This document shows positions 18,434 through 27,152 of a DNA stretch of 64,000 nucleotides, in pieces. A program made the position numbers and the translations under genes. The DNA lies in NCBI RefSeq assembly GCF_001632805.1, contig NZ_CP007220.1, positions 3,534,001 to 3,598,000 on the forward strand, written 5' to 3'. Position 1 is the first letter of the stretch, and each line of letters starts with the position of its first letter. This DNA comes from Mycobacteroides chelonae CCUG 47445 (GTDB taxonomy: Bacteria > Actinomycetota > Actinomycetes > Mycobacteriales > Mycobacteriaceae). Under the pieces are notes generated by a model. It saw only the letters and a program-made list of their open reading frames with translations, did not search any database and was not told where the DNA came from.

Positions 18434-19225
18434 ATGACGCCCACCGTCTCCTTGCGCGAAGATCGTCGGCTGGCACTCGAATTGGCCGATGCAGCCGATG
18501 AAATCACCACGTCGCGGTTCGGTGCGCTCGATCTGCGGGTGGACACCAAGCCCGACCTGACGCCGGTGACTGACGCAGACACCTCGGTGGAGTCGGTTCT
18601 GCGCTCCCTGCTGCATCGATCCCGCCCAGCAGACTCGGTGTTGGGTGAGGAATACGGCGGCGAGGCCGCCTTCAGCGGTCGGCAATGGGTGATCGATCCG
18701 ATCGACGGCACCAAGAACTTCGCACGCGGCGTCCCCATCTGGGCCACGCTCATCGCGTTGCTTGAAGACGGCGTACCCGTGGTCGGGGTGATCAGTGCCC
18801 CGGCGCTGTCCCGCCGGTGGTGGGCGGCGGACGGGCTCGGTGCCCATCGCCGGGTCGGGTCCGGCCAGGACGAGCCGATCCGTGTCTCCGGAGTCGACCA
18901 GCTGGCGTCGGCCAGCCTGTCGTTCTCCAGCCTGTCGGGCTGGGCCGACCGCGGTACGCGCGATCGATTCATCGACTTCACCGACGCGGTGTGGCGGGTC
19001 CGGGGATACGGCGACTTCTTCTCGTACTGCCTGGTGGCCGAGGGAGCGGTCGACATCGCGGCCGAGCCCGAGGTCTCGTTGTGGGACCTGGCCGCGCTGG
19101 ACATCCTGGTCCGCGAGGCCGGCGGCACCTTCACGAATCTGGCCGGTGAACCCGGCCCACATGGCGGTAGCGCCGTCGCAAGCAACGCATTGCTGCACGA
19201 GGAAGTACTGCGCGCCCTGTCCTGA
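18434..19225 (+). CDS. hisN: Histidinol-phosphatase, inositol monophosphatase family
   Basis: The 263-residue protein has all metal-binding motifs of the IMPase fold: GEEYGGE (Glu of site 1), [17 protein letters not shown] (DPIDGT) and [18 protein letters not shown] (WD motif). HisN dephosphorylates histidinol phosphate in histidine synthesis. The assignment to HisN rather than another inositol monophosphatase rests on synteny with fadE24 and fadE23, as in M. tuberculosis where hisN is Rv3137. It is transcribed away from the membrane protein at 17895. Confidence 0.88.
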   Translation: MTPTVSLREDRRLALELADAADEITTSRFGALDLRVDTKPDLTPVTDADTSVESVLRSLLHRSRPADSVLGEEYGGEAAFSGRQWVIDPIDGTKNFARGVPIWATLIALLEDGVPVVGVISAPALSRRWWAADGLGAHRRVGSGQDEPIRVSGVDQLASASLSFSSLSGWADRGTRDRFIDFTDAVWRVRGYGDFFSYCLVAEGAVDIAAEPEVSLWDLAALDILVREAGGTFTNLAGEPGPHGGSAVASNALLHEEVLRALS

Positions 19226-19346
19226 GCGCCCGTCTTCTCGCACTCCCAGCGCCGCTCGGCAGCGGTAGTTCCCGCGTGCCGCGGGGTTCATCGGTGTGAC
19301 ATGCACCTCGTTTTGTGCGGACCTTACCGCTTAGTAAGATACGGTT

Positions 19347-19362
19347 CTTACTTCGGAGTAAG
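19347..19362. promoter_or_regulatory. Palindrome upstream of fadE24
   Basis: CTTACT (19347-19352) and AGTAAG (19357-19362) form a perfect inverted repeat with TCGG between. The related CTTAGTAAG (about 19330) and a half-site GTTACTCC (about 19373) lie nearby, so this is a cluster of TTACT/AGTAA elements just before fadE24. The cognate regulator is not in the window. A TetR-type repressor of lipid metabolism is likely but unproven. Confidence 0.6.
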
Positions 19363-19418
19363 GTAACGATCAGTTACTCCGGCAGAACCCCACTTTGACC
19401 CCAGAAACGGCTGGTGAC

Positions 19419-20822
19419 ATGACCAACACGTTGACCCCGCGCGACGAGAAGAAGGCCGCCAAGAGCAAGAGTCTGGCGAAACACGAGACCGGCGTAGGCC
19501 TCCAGAAGCACAAGCGCGGCGCGATCGACATCCTCATCGCGGTGCTGACCCCGATCGCGGGTTCGGAGCTGCTGGACAAGTACAACCTGCGCGGAGCCTT
19601 CAACAAGGGCATCTTCGAGACCACGAAGGGCTTGTTCACCACCCTCGGCGTTGCCAACCGCACCTTCAAGAAGGTGACCGGCAGCAAGGGCGCCCCCAAG
19701 CGCCTCGACAAGGCGAACGCCGACTACTTCGACCTCACTCCCGAGGACGAGCAGAAGATGATCGCCGACACGGTGAAGGAATTCGCCGTCGAGGTCATCC
19801 GCCCGGCCGCCTACGAGTCGGACAAGAACAAGACCTACCCCGCCGATCTGCTGAGCAAGGTCGCCGAGCTGGGCGTCACCGCCATCAACATCCCCGAGGA
19901 TTTCGACGGCATCGCCTCGCAGCGCTCGACCGTCACCAACTCGCTTGTCGCCGAAGCCCTCTCATACGGTGACCTGGGTCTGGCACTGCCGATCCTGGCG
20001 CCGTCGGGTGTGGCTTCCGCGCTGACCAACTGGGGCAGCGCCGACCAGCAGGCCACCTACCTCAAGGAGTTCGCGGGCGAGAACGTGCCGCAGGCCTCTG
20101 TCGTGATCGCCGAGCCGCAGGCACTGTTCGATCCGTTCAGCCTGAAGACCACCGCCACCCGCACCCCCAGCGGTTTCCGCCTCAACGGCGTCAAGTCGCT
20201 GGTTCCCGCTGCGGCGCAGGCCGAGCTGTTCATCGTGGCCGCCAACTACAACGGCCGCCCGTCGCTGTTCATCGTCGAGTCCGGCACCGAGGGCATCACC
20301 GTCGAGGAAGACCCGAGCATGGGTATCCGCGGCGCGGCCCTGGGCCGGCTGAACCTGAACAACGTCGCGGTTCCCGCCGCAGGCCTGCTGGGCGAGGACG
20401 CAGCCGGAGAGTCCGACTACTCCGAGGCCGTCGCACTGGCTCGTCTCGGATGGGCATCCCTGGCGGTCGGCACCGGCCAGGCCGTGCTGGACTACGTGAT
20501 CCCCTACGTCAAGCAGCGCGAGGCGTTCGGCGAGCCCATCGCCCGCCGCCAGGCAGTTGCCTTCATGTGCGCCAACATCGCCATCGAGCTCGACGGCCTT
20601 CGTCTGGTGACCCTGCGCGGTGCTTCCCGCGCCGAGCAGGGCCTGCCGTTCATCCGCGAGGCCGCCCTGGCTCGCAAGCTGGCAACCGACAAGGGCATGC
20701 AGATCGGCCTCGACGGCGTGCAGCTGCTCGGCGGCCACGGCTTCACCAAGGAGCACCCGGTGGAACGCTGGTACCGCAACCTGCGTGCCATCGGTGTCGC
20801 CGAAGGCGTCGTAGTCCTCTAA
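19419..20822 (+). CDS. fadE24: Acyl-CoA dehydrogenase FadE24
   Basis: The ATG at 19419 gives 467 residues; a TTG eight codons upstream is in frame. There is a long basic N-terminal extension before the dehydrogenase domain, which starts at about residue 120 (TPEDEQKMIADTVKEFAVEVIRPAAYE). The C-terminal domain ends GVQLLGGHGFTKEHPVERWYRNLRAIGVAEG. Identification rests on the gene pair and the adjacent hisN, as in M. tuberculosis. The enzyme takes part in acyl-CoA beta-oxidation; FadE24 and FadE23 are known as isoniazid-induced genes in M. tuberculosis. FadE23 follows after 32 bp. Confidence 0.92.
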   Translation: MTNTLTPRDEKKAAKSKSLAKHETGVGLQKHKRGAIDILIAVLTPIAGSELLDKYNLRGAFNKGIFETTKGLFTTLGVANRTFKKVTGSKGAPKRLDKANADYFDLTPEDEQKMIADTVKEFAVEVIRPAAYESDKNKTYPADLLSKVAELGVTAINIPEDFDGIASQRSTVTNSLVAEALSYGDLGLALPILAPSGVASALTNWGSADQQATYLKEFAGENVPQASVVIAEPQALFDPFSLKTTATRTPSGFRLNGVKSLVPAAAQAELFIVAANYNGRPSLFIVESGTEGITVEEDPSMGIRGAALGRLNLNNVAVPAAGLLGEDAAGESDYSEAVALARLGWASLAVGTGQAVLDYVIPYVKQREAFGEPIARRQAVAFMCANIAIELDGLRLVTLRGASRAEQGLPFIREAALARKLATDKGMQIGLDGVQLLGGHGFTKEHPVERWYRNLRAIGVAEGVVVL

Positions 20823-20854
20823 GCCCCGAACCTCTACTAAACGAAAGTCTTTCC

Positions 20855-22066
20855 ATGGCAATCAATTTGGAACTCCCCAAGAAGTTGCAGGCGGTTCAGG
20901 AGAAGGGGCACCAGGGCGCTGCCGAGCTGGTACGGCCGATCTCCCGCAAGTACGACCTGGCCGAGCACACCTACCCGGTCGAGCTGGACACCCTGGAGAC
21001 GCTGTTCGCCGGCGTCACCGCCGCGGGCACGTTCGCCTTCGCCGGTGCCGAGGCCTTCCGCGCCGAGGAGAACACCGAGAAGCAGAACGTCAACGGCGCC
21101 AACATGTCCGCGCTGCTGAACGCCCTCGAGATGAGCTGGGGCGACTGCGGCCTGCTGCTGACCATCCCCTTCCAGGGGCTGGGCAACGCCGCGGTATCGA
21201 GCGTGACGACCAAGGAAGACGCCGACAAGTTCGGCAAGGTGTGGGCCGCCATGGCCATCACCGAGCCCGGCTTCGGTTCGGACTCCGCCGCGGTCACCAC
21301 CACTGCCAAGCTCGATGGTGACGAGTACGTCATCAACGGCGAGAAGATCTTCGTCACCGCCGGTTCGCGCGCCACCCACATCGTGGTGTGGGCCACCCTG
21401 GACAAGACCAAGGGCCGTCCGGCCATCAAGTCTTTCTTGGTTCCGCGTGAGCACCCGGGCGTGACGATCGAGCGTCTCGAAGAGAAGCTCGGTATCAAGG
21501 CATCCGACACCGCGGTCATCCGCTTCGACAATGCGCGGATCCCCAAGGACTACATCCTGTCCGATCCGGAGATCAACACCGAAAAGGGTTTCGGCGGTGT
21601 GATGAGCACCTTCGACAACACCCGTCCGATCGTCGCGGCCATGGCCGTGGGAGTCTCGCGGGCCTCGCTCGAGGAACTGCGCAAGATTCTTGAAGACGCC
21701 GGCATCGAGATCTCCTACGACCGGCCTGCCCACGCCCAGCACGCGGCCGCGGCCGAGTTCCTGCGCATGGAGGCCGACTGGGAGTCGTCGTACCTGCTGA
21801 CCCTGCGTAGCGCATGGCAGGCCGACAACAACATTCCCAACTCGATGGAAGCGTCGATGGCCAAGGCCAAGGCCGGTCGCGTCGGTAGCGATGTGACCCT
21901 CAAGGCTGTCGAAATGGCTGGCACCACTGGCTATTCCGAGCGCACTCTGTTGGAGAAGTGGGGCCGCGACTCGAAGATCCTGGACATCTTCGAGGGCACC
22001 CAGCAGATCCAGCAGCTGGTGGTGGCCCGCCGCCTGCTGGGGCTGAGCTCCGCAGAACTCAAGTGA
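20855..22066 (+). CDS. fadE23: Acyl-CoA dehydrogenase FadE23
   Basis: The 403-residue protein has the full acyl-CoA dehydrogenase fold: AMAITEPGFGSDSAAVTTTAKLDGDEYVINGEKIFVTAG (flavin site and substrate loop), a middle beta domain and a C-terminal helical domain. It ends GRDSKILDIFEGTQQIQQLVVARRLLG, where the Glu before GTQQI is the expected catalytic base region. FadE23 and FadE24 probably form a heteromeric enzyme, as seen for other adjacent mycobacterial fadE pairs; that is inference. A hairpin follows at 22086. Confidence 0.93.
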   Translation: MAINLELPKKLQAVQEKGHQGAAELVRPISRKYDLAEHTYPVELDTLETLFAGVTAAGTFAFAGAEAFRAEENTEKQNVNGANMSALLNALEMSWGDCGLLLTIPFQGLGNAAVSSVTTKEDADKFGKVWAAMAITEPGFGSDSAAVTTTAKLDGDEYVINGEKIFVTAGSRATHIVVWATLDKTKGRPAIKSFLVPREHPGVTIERLEEKLGIKASDTAVIRFDNARIPKDYILSDPEINTEKGFGGVMSTFDNTRPIVAAMAVGVSRASLEELRKILEDAGIEISYDRPAHAQHAAAAEFLRMEADWESSYLLTLRSAWQADNNIPNSMEASMAKAKAGRVGSDVTLKAVEMAGTTGYSERTLLEKWGRDSKILDIFEGTQQIQQLVVARRLLGLSSAELK

Positions 22067-22085
22067 TGCACTGATCAAGATCCAT

Positions 22086-22120
22086 TGCGGCCCCTTCGGG
22101 ATTCACCCGGAGGGGCCGCA
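22086..22120 (+). terminator. Hairpin terminator after fadE23
   Basis: TGCGGCCCCT (22086-22095) pairs with AGGGGCCGCA (22111-22120), with an inner CGGG/CCCG extension. There is no clear T run, as is common for mycobacterial terminators. It lies 19 bp after the fadE23 stop. Confidence 0.75.
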
Positions 22121-22221
22121 GTGGTTCCGACGAGCGTTCTGTGAGCCAGCTGAGCGAAGTCTGGCAAAGGCGGCTAAGCTCCCGTTTCTATCGACGCGAT
22201 ACATCATCTTGTGGAGGACAT

Positions 22222-22722
22222 ATGTGGGTTCGGTCAGGTCTGCTTGCCCTGGTGAGCTGTTCCATCATTCCGTTCGGCGCGGGCCTTCCGGTGGCCAGCG
22301 CGGACGAATCGACCTGCGCCGCGATCAACCAGATGTCCAAGGCCGTCGATGATCCGGCCAACAACGGCCCGATCGTCACCGAGGCCCTGATGTACCTGCG
22401 CGGCGACAACCCCGCCTACTCCGGCCTGGACCGTCAGGTCGACGCCATTGGGCAGGCCCGCGACATGTGGGGGCGAGTCAACGACGGGGTGCGCGCCAAC
22501 CTGGACGGCATCACCGAACCCGGCCCCCGCCAGCAGCTCACCGCCTACGCCGACGGCCTGAGCGGCGCCTACGACCTCTCCGGAACGTGGCTGGTGGCTG
22601 CCCCCGAGGTGCGCTCCTCCCCCGAGATCATCGACCGTGGCACTGCCGTCGGCGGCCTACTGTTCGACGGCGTCAACAACTTCCACGTGCTGGCCAACAT
22701 CTGCAACGGGGGCGCGCACTAG
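22222..22722 (+). CDS. Secreted protein, hemophore-like
   Basis: The ATG at 22222 follows a GGAGGA site and gives 166 residues. A signal peptide ends at PVASA-DES. The mature part is helical and carries two cysteines (ESTCAAINQM near the N-terminus and NICNGGAH at the extreme C-terminus). This spacing is like that of the small mycobacterial hemophore/haem-binding family (Rv0203-type), but the identification is tentative. It ends 2 bp before the next start, so the two genes may be co-translated. Confidence 0.65.
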   Translation: MWVRSGLLALVSCSIIPFGAGLPVASADESTCAAINQMSKAVDDPANNGPIVTEALMYLRGDNPAYSGLDRQVDAIGQARDMWGRVNDGVRANLDGITEPGPRQQLTAYADGLSGAYDLSGTWLVAAPEVRSSPEIIDRGTAVGGLLFDGVNNFHVLANICNGGAH

Positions 22723-22724
22723 GC

Positions 22725-23147
22725 GTGCGACTCGACCCGGCCGATGCACGGAGCCGTTTCCGAACGGCGACGGTGGCAAGGCTGGCCACGGTGAACGCAT
22801 CGGCTGTGCCGCATCTGGTTCCGGTGACCTTCGCGGTCGCCGATGATGTCATCTGCTGGGCTGTTGATCACAAGCCGAAGTCGCACAACGATTTACAGCG
22901 ACTGCGCAACATCACCGCGAATCCCGCCGTCAGCTTCCTGGTGGACCATTACGACGAGGATTGGTCGGCCTTGTGGTGGGCGCGCGCCGATGGCATCGCC
23001 CAGACACTCGACAAGCCCGATCCGGCCTGGATCAGCCTGCTGGCCAACAAGTATCGGCAGTATCGAGAAGCTCCGCCAGCCGGCCCGATGGTGCTGACCG
23101 ATGTTTCCCGGTGGAGCGGGTGGACCGCCTCCCCCGTTCAGGAGTGA
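22725..23147 (+). CDS. PPOX-class F420-dependent oxidoreductase
   Basis: A GTG at 22725 gives 140 residues: RLDPADARSRFRTATVARLATVNASAVPHLVPVTFAVADDVICWAVDHKPKS, then LRNITANPAVSFLVDHYDEDWSALWWARADG. This follows the split-barrel PPOX family found in F420-producing actinobacteria (the group annotated as TIGR03668). Such proteins use F420H2 to reduce small organic substrates; the substrate is unknown. It ends back-to-back with the converging acyl-CoA synthetase gene at 23148. Confidence 0.82.
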   Translation: MRLDPADARSRFRTATVARLATVNASAVPHLVPVTFAVADDVICWAVDHKPKSHNDLQRLRNITANPAVSFLVDHYDEDWSALWWARADGIAQTLDKPDPAWISLLANKYRQYREAPPAGPMVLTDVSRWSGWTASPVQE

Positions 23148-25220
23148 CTACTCCGGCCTGATCCCATCGCGCGCGCAGTCCGCGAGCAACAGTCGCTTGA
23201 TGACCTTGCCCGTGGACGTACGGGGCAGTGCGTTGACGAAGTACACATCGCGGGGGACATGGAACTTACTGAGCCGATTCTTGATGAAGGCGCGCACCAT
23301 GTCTCCGTCGAGACCGGCGTCCTTGTGCAGCACGACGAACGCCGACAGCCGCTGACCGAAGCTGTCATCGGAGGTCCCGACGACGGCAACGTCGGCAACC
23401 TGCGGCAAGAAGGCCAACGCGTCTTCCACCGGCCGCGGAAACACGTTTTCACCGCCGGAGATGATCATCTCGTCGTCGCGCCCATCGATGTACAGACGAC
23501 CATCGGCATCCAGGTGACCCAGATCGCCGGTGTCCAGCAGACCGTTGACCGAGGCCGGAGAGGGATCGGCGACGTATCCGTCGAACAACATCTCATTGCC
23601 GACGAAGATTCGTCCCGTCACGCCGCGAGGCACCGGGCGCCGGTCGGCATCGAGAATCGCGATGGTGGTGCCCAACGGCGGCCGCCCCACCGTGGTGGGA
23701 GCGATCGCAAGGTCCGCAGGGTCGGCAATGGTAGCCCAGGACACTTCGGTGGATCCGTAGAAGTTGTAGAGCACTTCACCGAATGCCTCGGTAAACCGCT
23801 GCACCAGTGAGGCATTCAGAGGCGACCCGCTGCAGGCAACCAGTCGCAGGCTCGAGGTGTCGTACTTCTGGCGCACCGTGGCGGGCAGATCGACGATGCG
23901 CTGCAACATCACGGGGACGGCAATCAGCGTGGTCACCTTACGGGTGGCGATGGCCCGCAGGCATTCTTCCGGATCGAACTTCTCCTGCAGGATCACCGTC
24001 GCCCGCAGCGGGGTGCTGATCTGAAGGCAGCCCAGTCCCCAGGCATGGAAGACAGGCGCCGAGATGAGCATGGTCTCGTTCATCTTCATCGGCATCCGCG
24101 AAAGCATCGCGGCAATGACGGCGAACCCACGCGGCGTCGGCCGCAACGCTCCCTTGGGGGTTCCCGACGTTCCGGAGGTTTGCACCACCTGGTGGCCGGG
24201 ACGGGTGGGCGGCAACACTCCCGGCTTGTCGGCGACAACGAAGTCATCGAGCCCGCGGCGGCCATTGATGGCACTGCGCCGACCGGTGCTGACGAGCTCG
24301 ACCTCCCAGGGCACGTACCGTACGAGTTCGTCCAGATCGTCGTCGACGAACACCTTGGTGAGATTGTTCCGCGCCACAGCAATCTGGATCTGGGTTGCTG
24401 CCAATGCGTTGTTGAGAAGCATCACGTCCACACCGAGCATGCCGAAGGCAATGAGGCACTCGACCATGGCAATGTTGTTCCGAGCCAGCAGGCCAATCTT
24501 GGACGTTTCGTTGATGCCGTCGCGCATCAGACCGGTGGCCATCGCCTCGGCGCGCCGGTCGAGTTGCTCAAAGGTCAGCTGTCCGGCGTCATCGGCGATC
24601 GCGAGCTGCTTGGGGGCACGGGCCGCCGCGGCCGCGTATCCGCCCTGAAGAGTGAATCCCCACCGCGCCAGTGAACCCAACTGGCGAAGCCCGCGGTCGG
24701 GGCGCGGGATACGCACCACACCGACCCCCACCATCAGCCGGGCGATGCTGAGTTGAATATTTCCGTTATCACCCATATTGGACACGGTGGAAGTCGACGC
24801 GCCAGACAGATAGTCGTCGATTTTGTCCAGCCCATCCATCAACCACTGGTTTACCGCCACGCTCGGCTTCTTGATGCCGGGTGGCAAGACGGAGGCCGCC
24901 CGCAACACCGTGATGCGTACCCGGGTCTGCGCCGAACGTTCCTCGAACAACCGGACAGAGATCAGCCCGTCGTTGTCGACTCCCTCGATAGCCAGACTTT
25001 CCTTGGTGTTGCTGAGAATCAGCCGAACGCGGGCCGTGGCCTTGGCCGACAGCACCAGGTATTCGGGATCGGGTCCCGTCTCGGTGTTCTCGATCAAGGT
25101 CTCGCAGGAACCGACGCCGGTAAAGAACATCGGGTACATGTCGGGTGAGCTGATCAGTTCCCACACCAGCCCGCGCGGGTGACTGAGCAACTTGTCGCAA
25201 CTAATTACATCAGCGACCAT
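23148..25220 (-). CDS. Acyl-CoA synthetase (FadD-like) with N-terminal SRPBCC domain
   Basis: The 690-residue protein is a fusion. Residues about 1-150 (MVADVISCDKLL, LVWELISSPDMYPMFF, to MDGLDKIDDYL) match the SRPBCC/polyketide-cyclase-like fold, which binds hydrophobic ligands. Residues about 185-690 form an AMP-binding domain with VVQTSGTSGTPKG (P-loop), FYGSTEVSW, DTGDLGHLD, GRDDEMIISGGENVFP and the catalytic Lys in TSTGKVIKR. It activates a carboxylic acid to acyl-AMP and acyl-CoA; the SRPBCC domain may present the substrate. The C-terminal domain is complete. Confidence 0.85.
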   Translation of the reverse strand: MVADVISCDKLLSHPRGLVWELISSPDMYPMFFTGVGSCETLIENTETGPDPEYLVLSAKATARVRLILSNTKESLAIEGVDNDGLISVRLFEERSAQTRVRITVLRAASVLPPGIKKPSVAVNQWLMDGLDKIDDYLSGASTSTVSNMGDNGNIQLSIARLMVGVGVVRIPRPDRGLRQLGSLARWGFTLQGGYAAAAARAPKQLAIADDAGQLTFEQLDRRAEAMATGLMRDGINETSKIGLLARNNIAMVECLIAFGMLGVDVMLLNNALAATQIQIAVARNNLTKVFVDDDLDELVRYVPWEVELVSTGRRSAINGRRGLDDFVVADKPGVLPPTRPGHQVVQTSGTSGTPKGALRPTPRGFAVIAAMLSRMPMKMNETMLISAPVFHAWGLGCLQISTPLRATVILQEKFDPEECLRAIATRKVTTLIAVPVMLQRIVDLPATVRQKYDTSSLRLVACSGSPLNASLVQRFTEAFGEVLYNFYGSTEVSWATIADPADLAIAPTTVGRPPLGTTIAILDADRRPVPRGVTGRIFVGNEMLFDGYVADPSPASVNGLLDTGDLGHLDADGRLYIDGRDDEMIISGGENVFPRPVEDALAFLPQVADVAVVGTSDDSFGQRLSAFVVLHKDAGLDGDMVRAFIKNRLSKFHVPRDVYFVNALPRTSTGKVIKRLLLADCARDGIRPE

Positions 25221-25411
25221 AATGGTAGTCCTACCTGGGGTTTTCGGTCATGCACCGCGCGAGCGTACCCGATGACGCGGATCACTGCCCAGGAACGGAT
25301 GTGGTTCCTGTCACTGCCGTGACCAGATTGCCCAGCGCAGCGCGCGGCGATTGCCCGCAACCCCAGCCGGGCATATCCGCGGCCAGGCAAACACTGCGTG
25401 AAAGGCCCTAC

Positions 25412-25690
25412 CTAGATGTGAGGTGCCTCGCGGATCTTGCTGCTGTCGTTCCCCAGCGTCTTGCAGTACATCGTGACCGAGGTACGTGTCGCGGAGATCT
25501 CCAGATTCGAGGCATCACGCCCACGCTGATCCTTGAGCATCTTGCTCACCGCGTCGTTCTGCTTCTGCTCCTCGGCGGCGATGAAGTCCTTGCATGGGGT
25601 ATCCCCACCCTGATTGATGACACCCGAGCATCCCGAAAGCAGTGCGACTGCCACGAAACCGGTTCCAGCCAAGACCTTCACAGCGCTCAT
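25412..25690 (-). CDS. Small lipoprotein of unknown function
   Basis: The ATG at 25690 gives 92 residues: MSAVKVLAGTGFVAVALLSGC, a lipoprotein signal with lipobox LLSGC, then a mature domain of about 70 residues with two cysteines (TPCKDFIAAEEQKQNDAVSKM and TMYCKTLG). The CKDF and later YC pattern is similar to small HdeA-like periplasmic proteins, but the match is too weak to assign. It would be anchored on the outer face of the plasma membrane. It is divergent from the ClpC N-domain gene. Confidence 0.7.
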   Translation of the reverse strand: MSAVKVLAGTGFVAVALLSGCSGVINQGGDTPCKDFIAAEEQKQNDAVSKMLKDQRGRDASNLEISATRTSVTMYCKTLGNDSSKIREAPHI

Positions 25691-25760
25691 GCCGTGACAG
25701 TAACTCATCACCGAACCCAGCTCCGGCAAGATGTACCTTGAGCCGGAGATAGGGAGGGTC

Positions 25761-26207
25761 ATGTTCCATCTGTTCAACGAGCGCTCGCGACAGGTCATCG
25801 TGATCGCACAGGAGGAAGCACGCGAACGCCAGCACAACTATCTCGGAGCAGAACACCTCCTGCTGGGTCTGCTCGGCGAAGGCACCGGCCTGGGTGCTCG
25901 GCTGCTCGCTACCGCCGGAGTCCGTTTTGAGAACGGGTCACGGGTCATTCAGCAGATCGTGCCGTTGGGCCAGGAGCCGCCAACCGAGAAAATGGCGTTT
26001 ACTCCGGGCGCCCAGCAGACACTTGAGCTGGCGATGACCGCGTCCACAAGCAGGCGGCACACGGAAATCTGCACGGGGCACCTACTTTTGGGGCTCGTGG
26101 ACGCGGCCGACCCCCTCATCATCCAAATCTGGGAGAAGCTCAACGTGGACGTTCTGGACCTCTGGGATAACGTCCGGGCCCACCTGGACGAGAACCTCGG
26201 CGACTAG
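25761..26207 (+). CDS. Stand-alone Clp N-terminal domain protein (ClpC2/ClpC3-like)
   Basis: Starting at MFHLFNERSR (25761) the 148-residue product consists only of the double Clp repeat of ClpC: RQVIVIAQEEARERQHNYLGAEHLLLGLLGEGTG, then TPGAQQTLELAMTASTSRRHTEICTGHLLLGLVD. There is no AAA+ ATPase region. In ClpC1 this domain binds adaptors and antibiotics such as cyclomarin; free copies (ClpC2, ClpC3) are described in mycobacteria as decoys that sense or bind such compounds. The role here is inferred from that work. The second repeat (RHTEICTG) differs from ClpC1 at residues that normally read HNYIGTE. Confidence 0.82.
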   Translation: MFHLFNERSRQVIVIAQEEARERQHNYLGAEHLLLGLLGEGTGLGARLLATAGVRFENGSRVIQQIVPLGQEPPTEKMAFTPGAQQTLELAMTASTSRRHTEICTGHLLLGLVDAADPLIIQIWEKLNVDVLDLWDNVRAHLDENLGD

Positions 26208-26214
26208 GACGCGG

Positions 26215-26973
26215 TTAGGCGTACGCAGGTCGTGACTGCGCGGCGATGCTCTTCTCCCCCGCGCTCGCGGCCCGCCGCAGAGCCCCGTACTCGCCGAAAT
26301 ATCCGGCCACACTGCCCACCGCCGGGAGCATTCCCAGATAACGGAAAATCGGCTTAGGCTGCGGCCGTTTTTCCAGCTCATCGCCGATGGCCCGCAGGAT
26401 GCCCGCCAGGTGCCACAGGGTGCGAGCCAGCGCGAACGGCGACCAGCTCCGCGGCGTCTCCGGGTCCTGATCGTCGGCACCGGCCAGCGCCGCGTCGGTG
26501 AGGGTGCGGTTGCACAGCACCTTCGCCAGCAGCCGGACCTGCTCCTGGTGATCACCGATACCAAGCTCGCGGGCAATGGCCACCAGGACAATGGCCTGGT
26601 TGGAGAATCCCAGCAGGTCCTGCACGGGCAGCCGTGCCGCGAGCGCACCGAAAATCCCTGGGAAAGCGACGAATACGGTGTTGACGGCGCCCACGCGCTG
26701 CACCCACCAGTGCACCTTTCCGCGCGTGTCCAGCTGCTCCCAGGCCCGGGTGCCCGGGGTGGTGACCGTGTTCAGAGCGCAGGCCAGGGCATCAAGTGCC
26801 TTGTCGACGACTCCGTCGCCGTCGCCCAACTCGTAAGTGCGCTCCTTGAGCCCAAAGGGATCGGACTGCGCCAGCACGGTCAGGACGGGGTTGATCACCC
26901 GGACCGCGCGGCTCAGTGCGTCCGCGATATCGGCATCGGAGAGCACGGCATTTGGTAACGCGATGAGACCCAT
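26215..26973 (-). CDS. Conserved helical protein of unknown function
   Basis: The 252-residue protein is predicted mostly helical and lacks a signal peptide. Two stretches are hydrophobic (RVGAVNTVFVAFPGIFGALAARLPVQDLLGFSNQAIVLVAIARELG at about residues 92-137), which may be amphipathic or a membrane-associated region. KVLCNRTLTDAALAG and the WSPFALARTLWHLAGI segment suggest a compact globular domain. I do not recognise a family. It converges with the ClpC-type gene with a 7-bp gap. Confidence 0.7.
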   Translation of the reverse strand: MGLIALPNAVLSDADIADALSRAVRVINPVLTVLAQSDPFGLKERTYELGDGDGVVDKALDALACALNTVTTPGTRAWEQLDTRGKVHWWVQRVGAVNTVFVAFPGIFGALAARLPVQDLLGFSNQAIVLVAIARELGIGDHQEQVRLLAKVLCNRTLTDAALAGADDQDPETPRSWSPFALARTLWHLAGILRAIGDELEKRPQPKPIFRYLGMLPAVGSVAGYFGEYGALRRAASAGEKSIAAQSRPAYA

Positions 26974-27152
26974 GTGCCCATCATCTCGCGGCCGGGGTCC
27001 AGGCGCGCGACGGGGATCGATTCCTCTGAATTCAGACCGTCAAATCGCCACGGCGTGAACGTGATCGGGCGTACTGTGCCCTCAGCACAACAAGATAAGG
27101 ACGGGCAATGAAGCTCATGGTCTCGACCCCAGAGAGCGACGAGGGCTGATCC

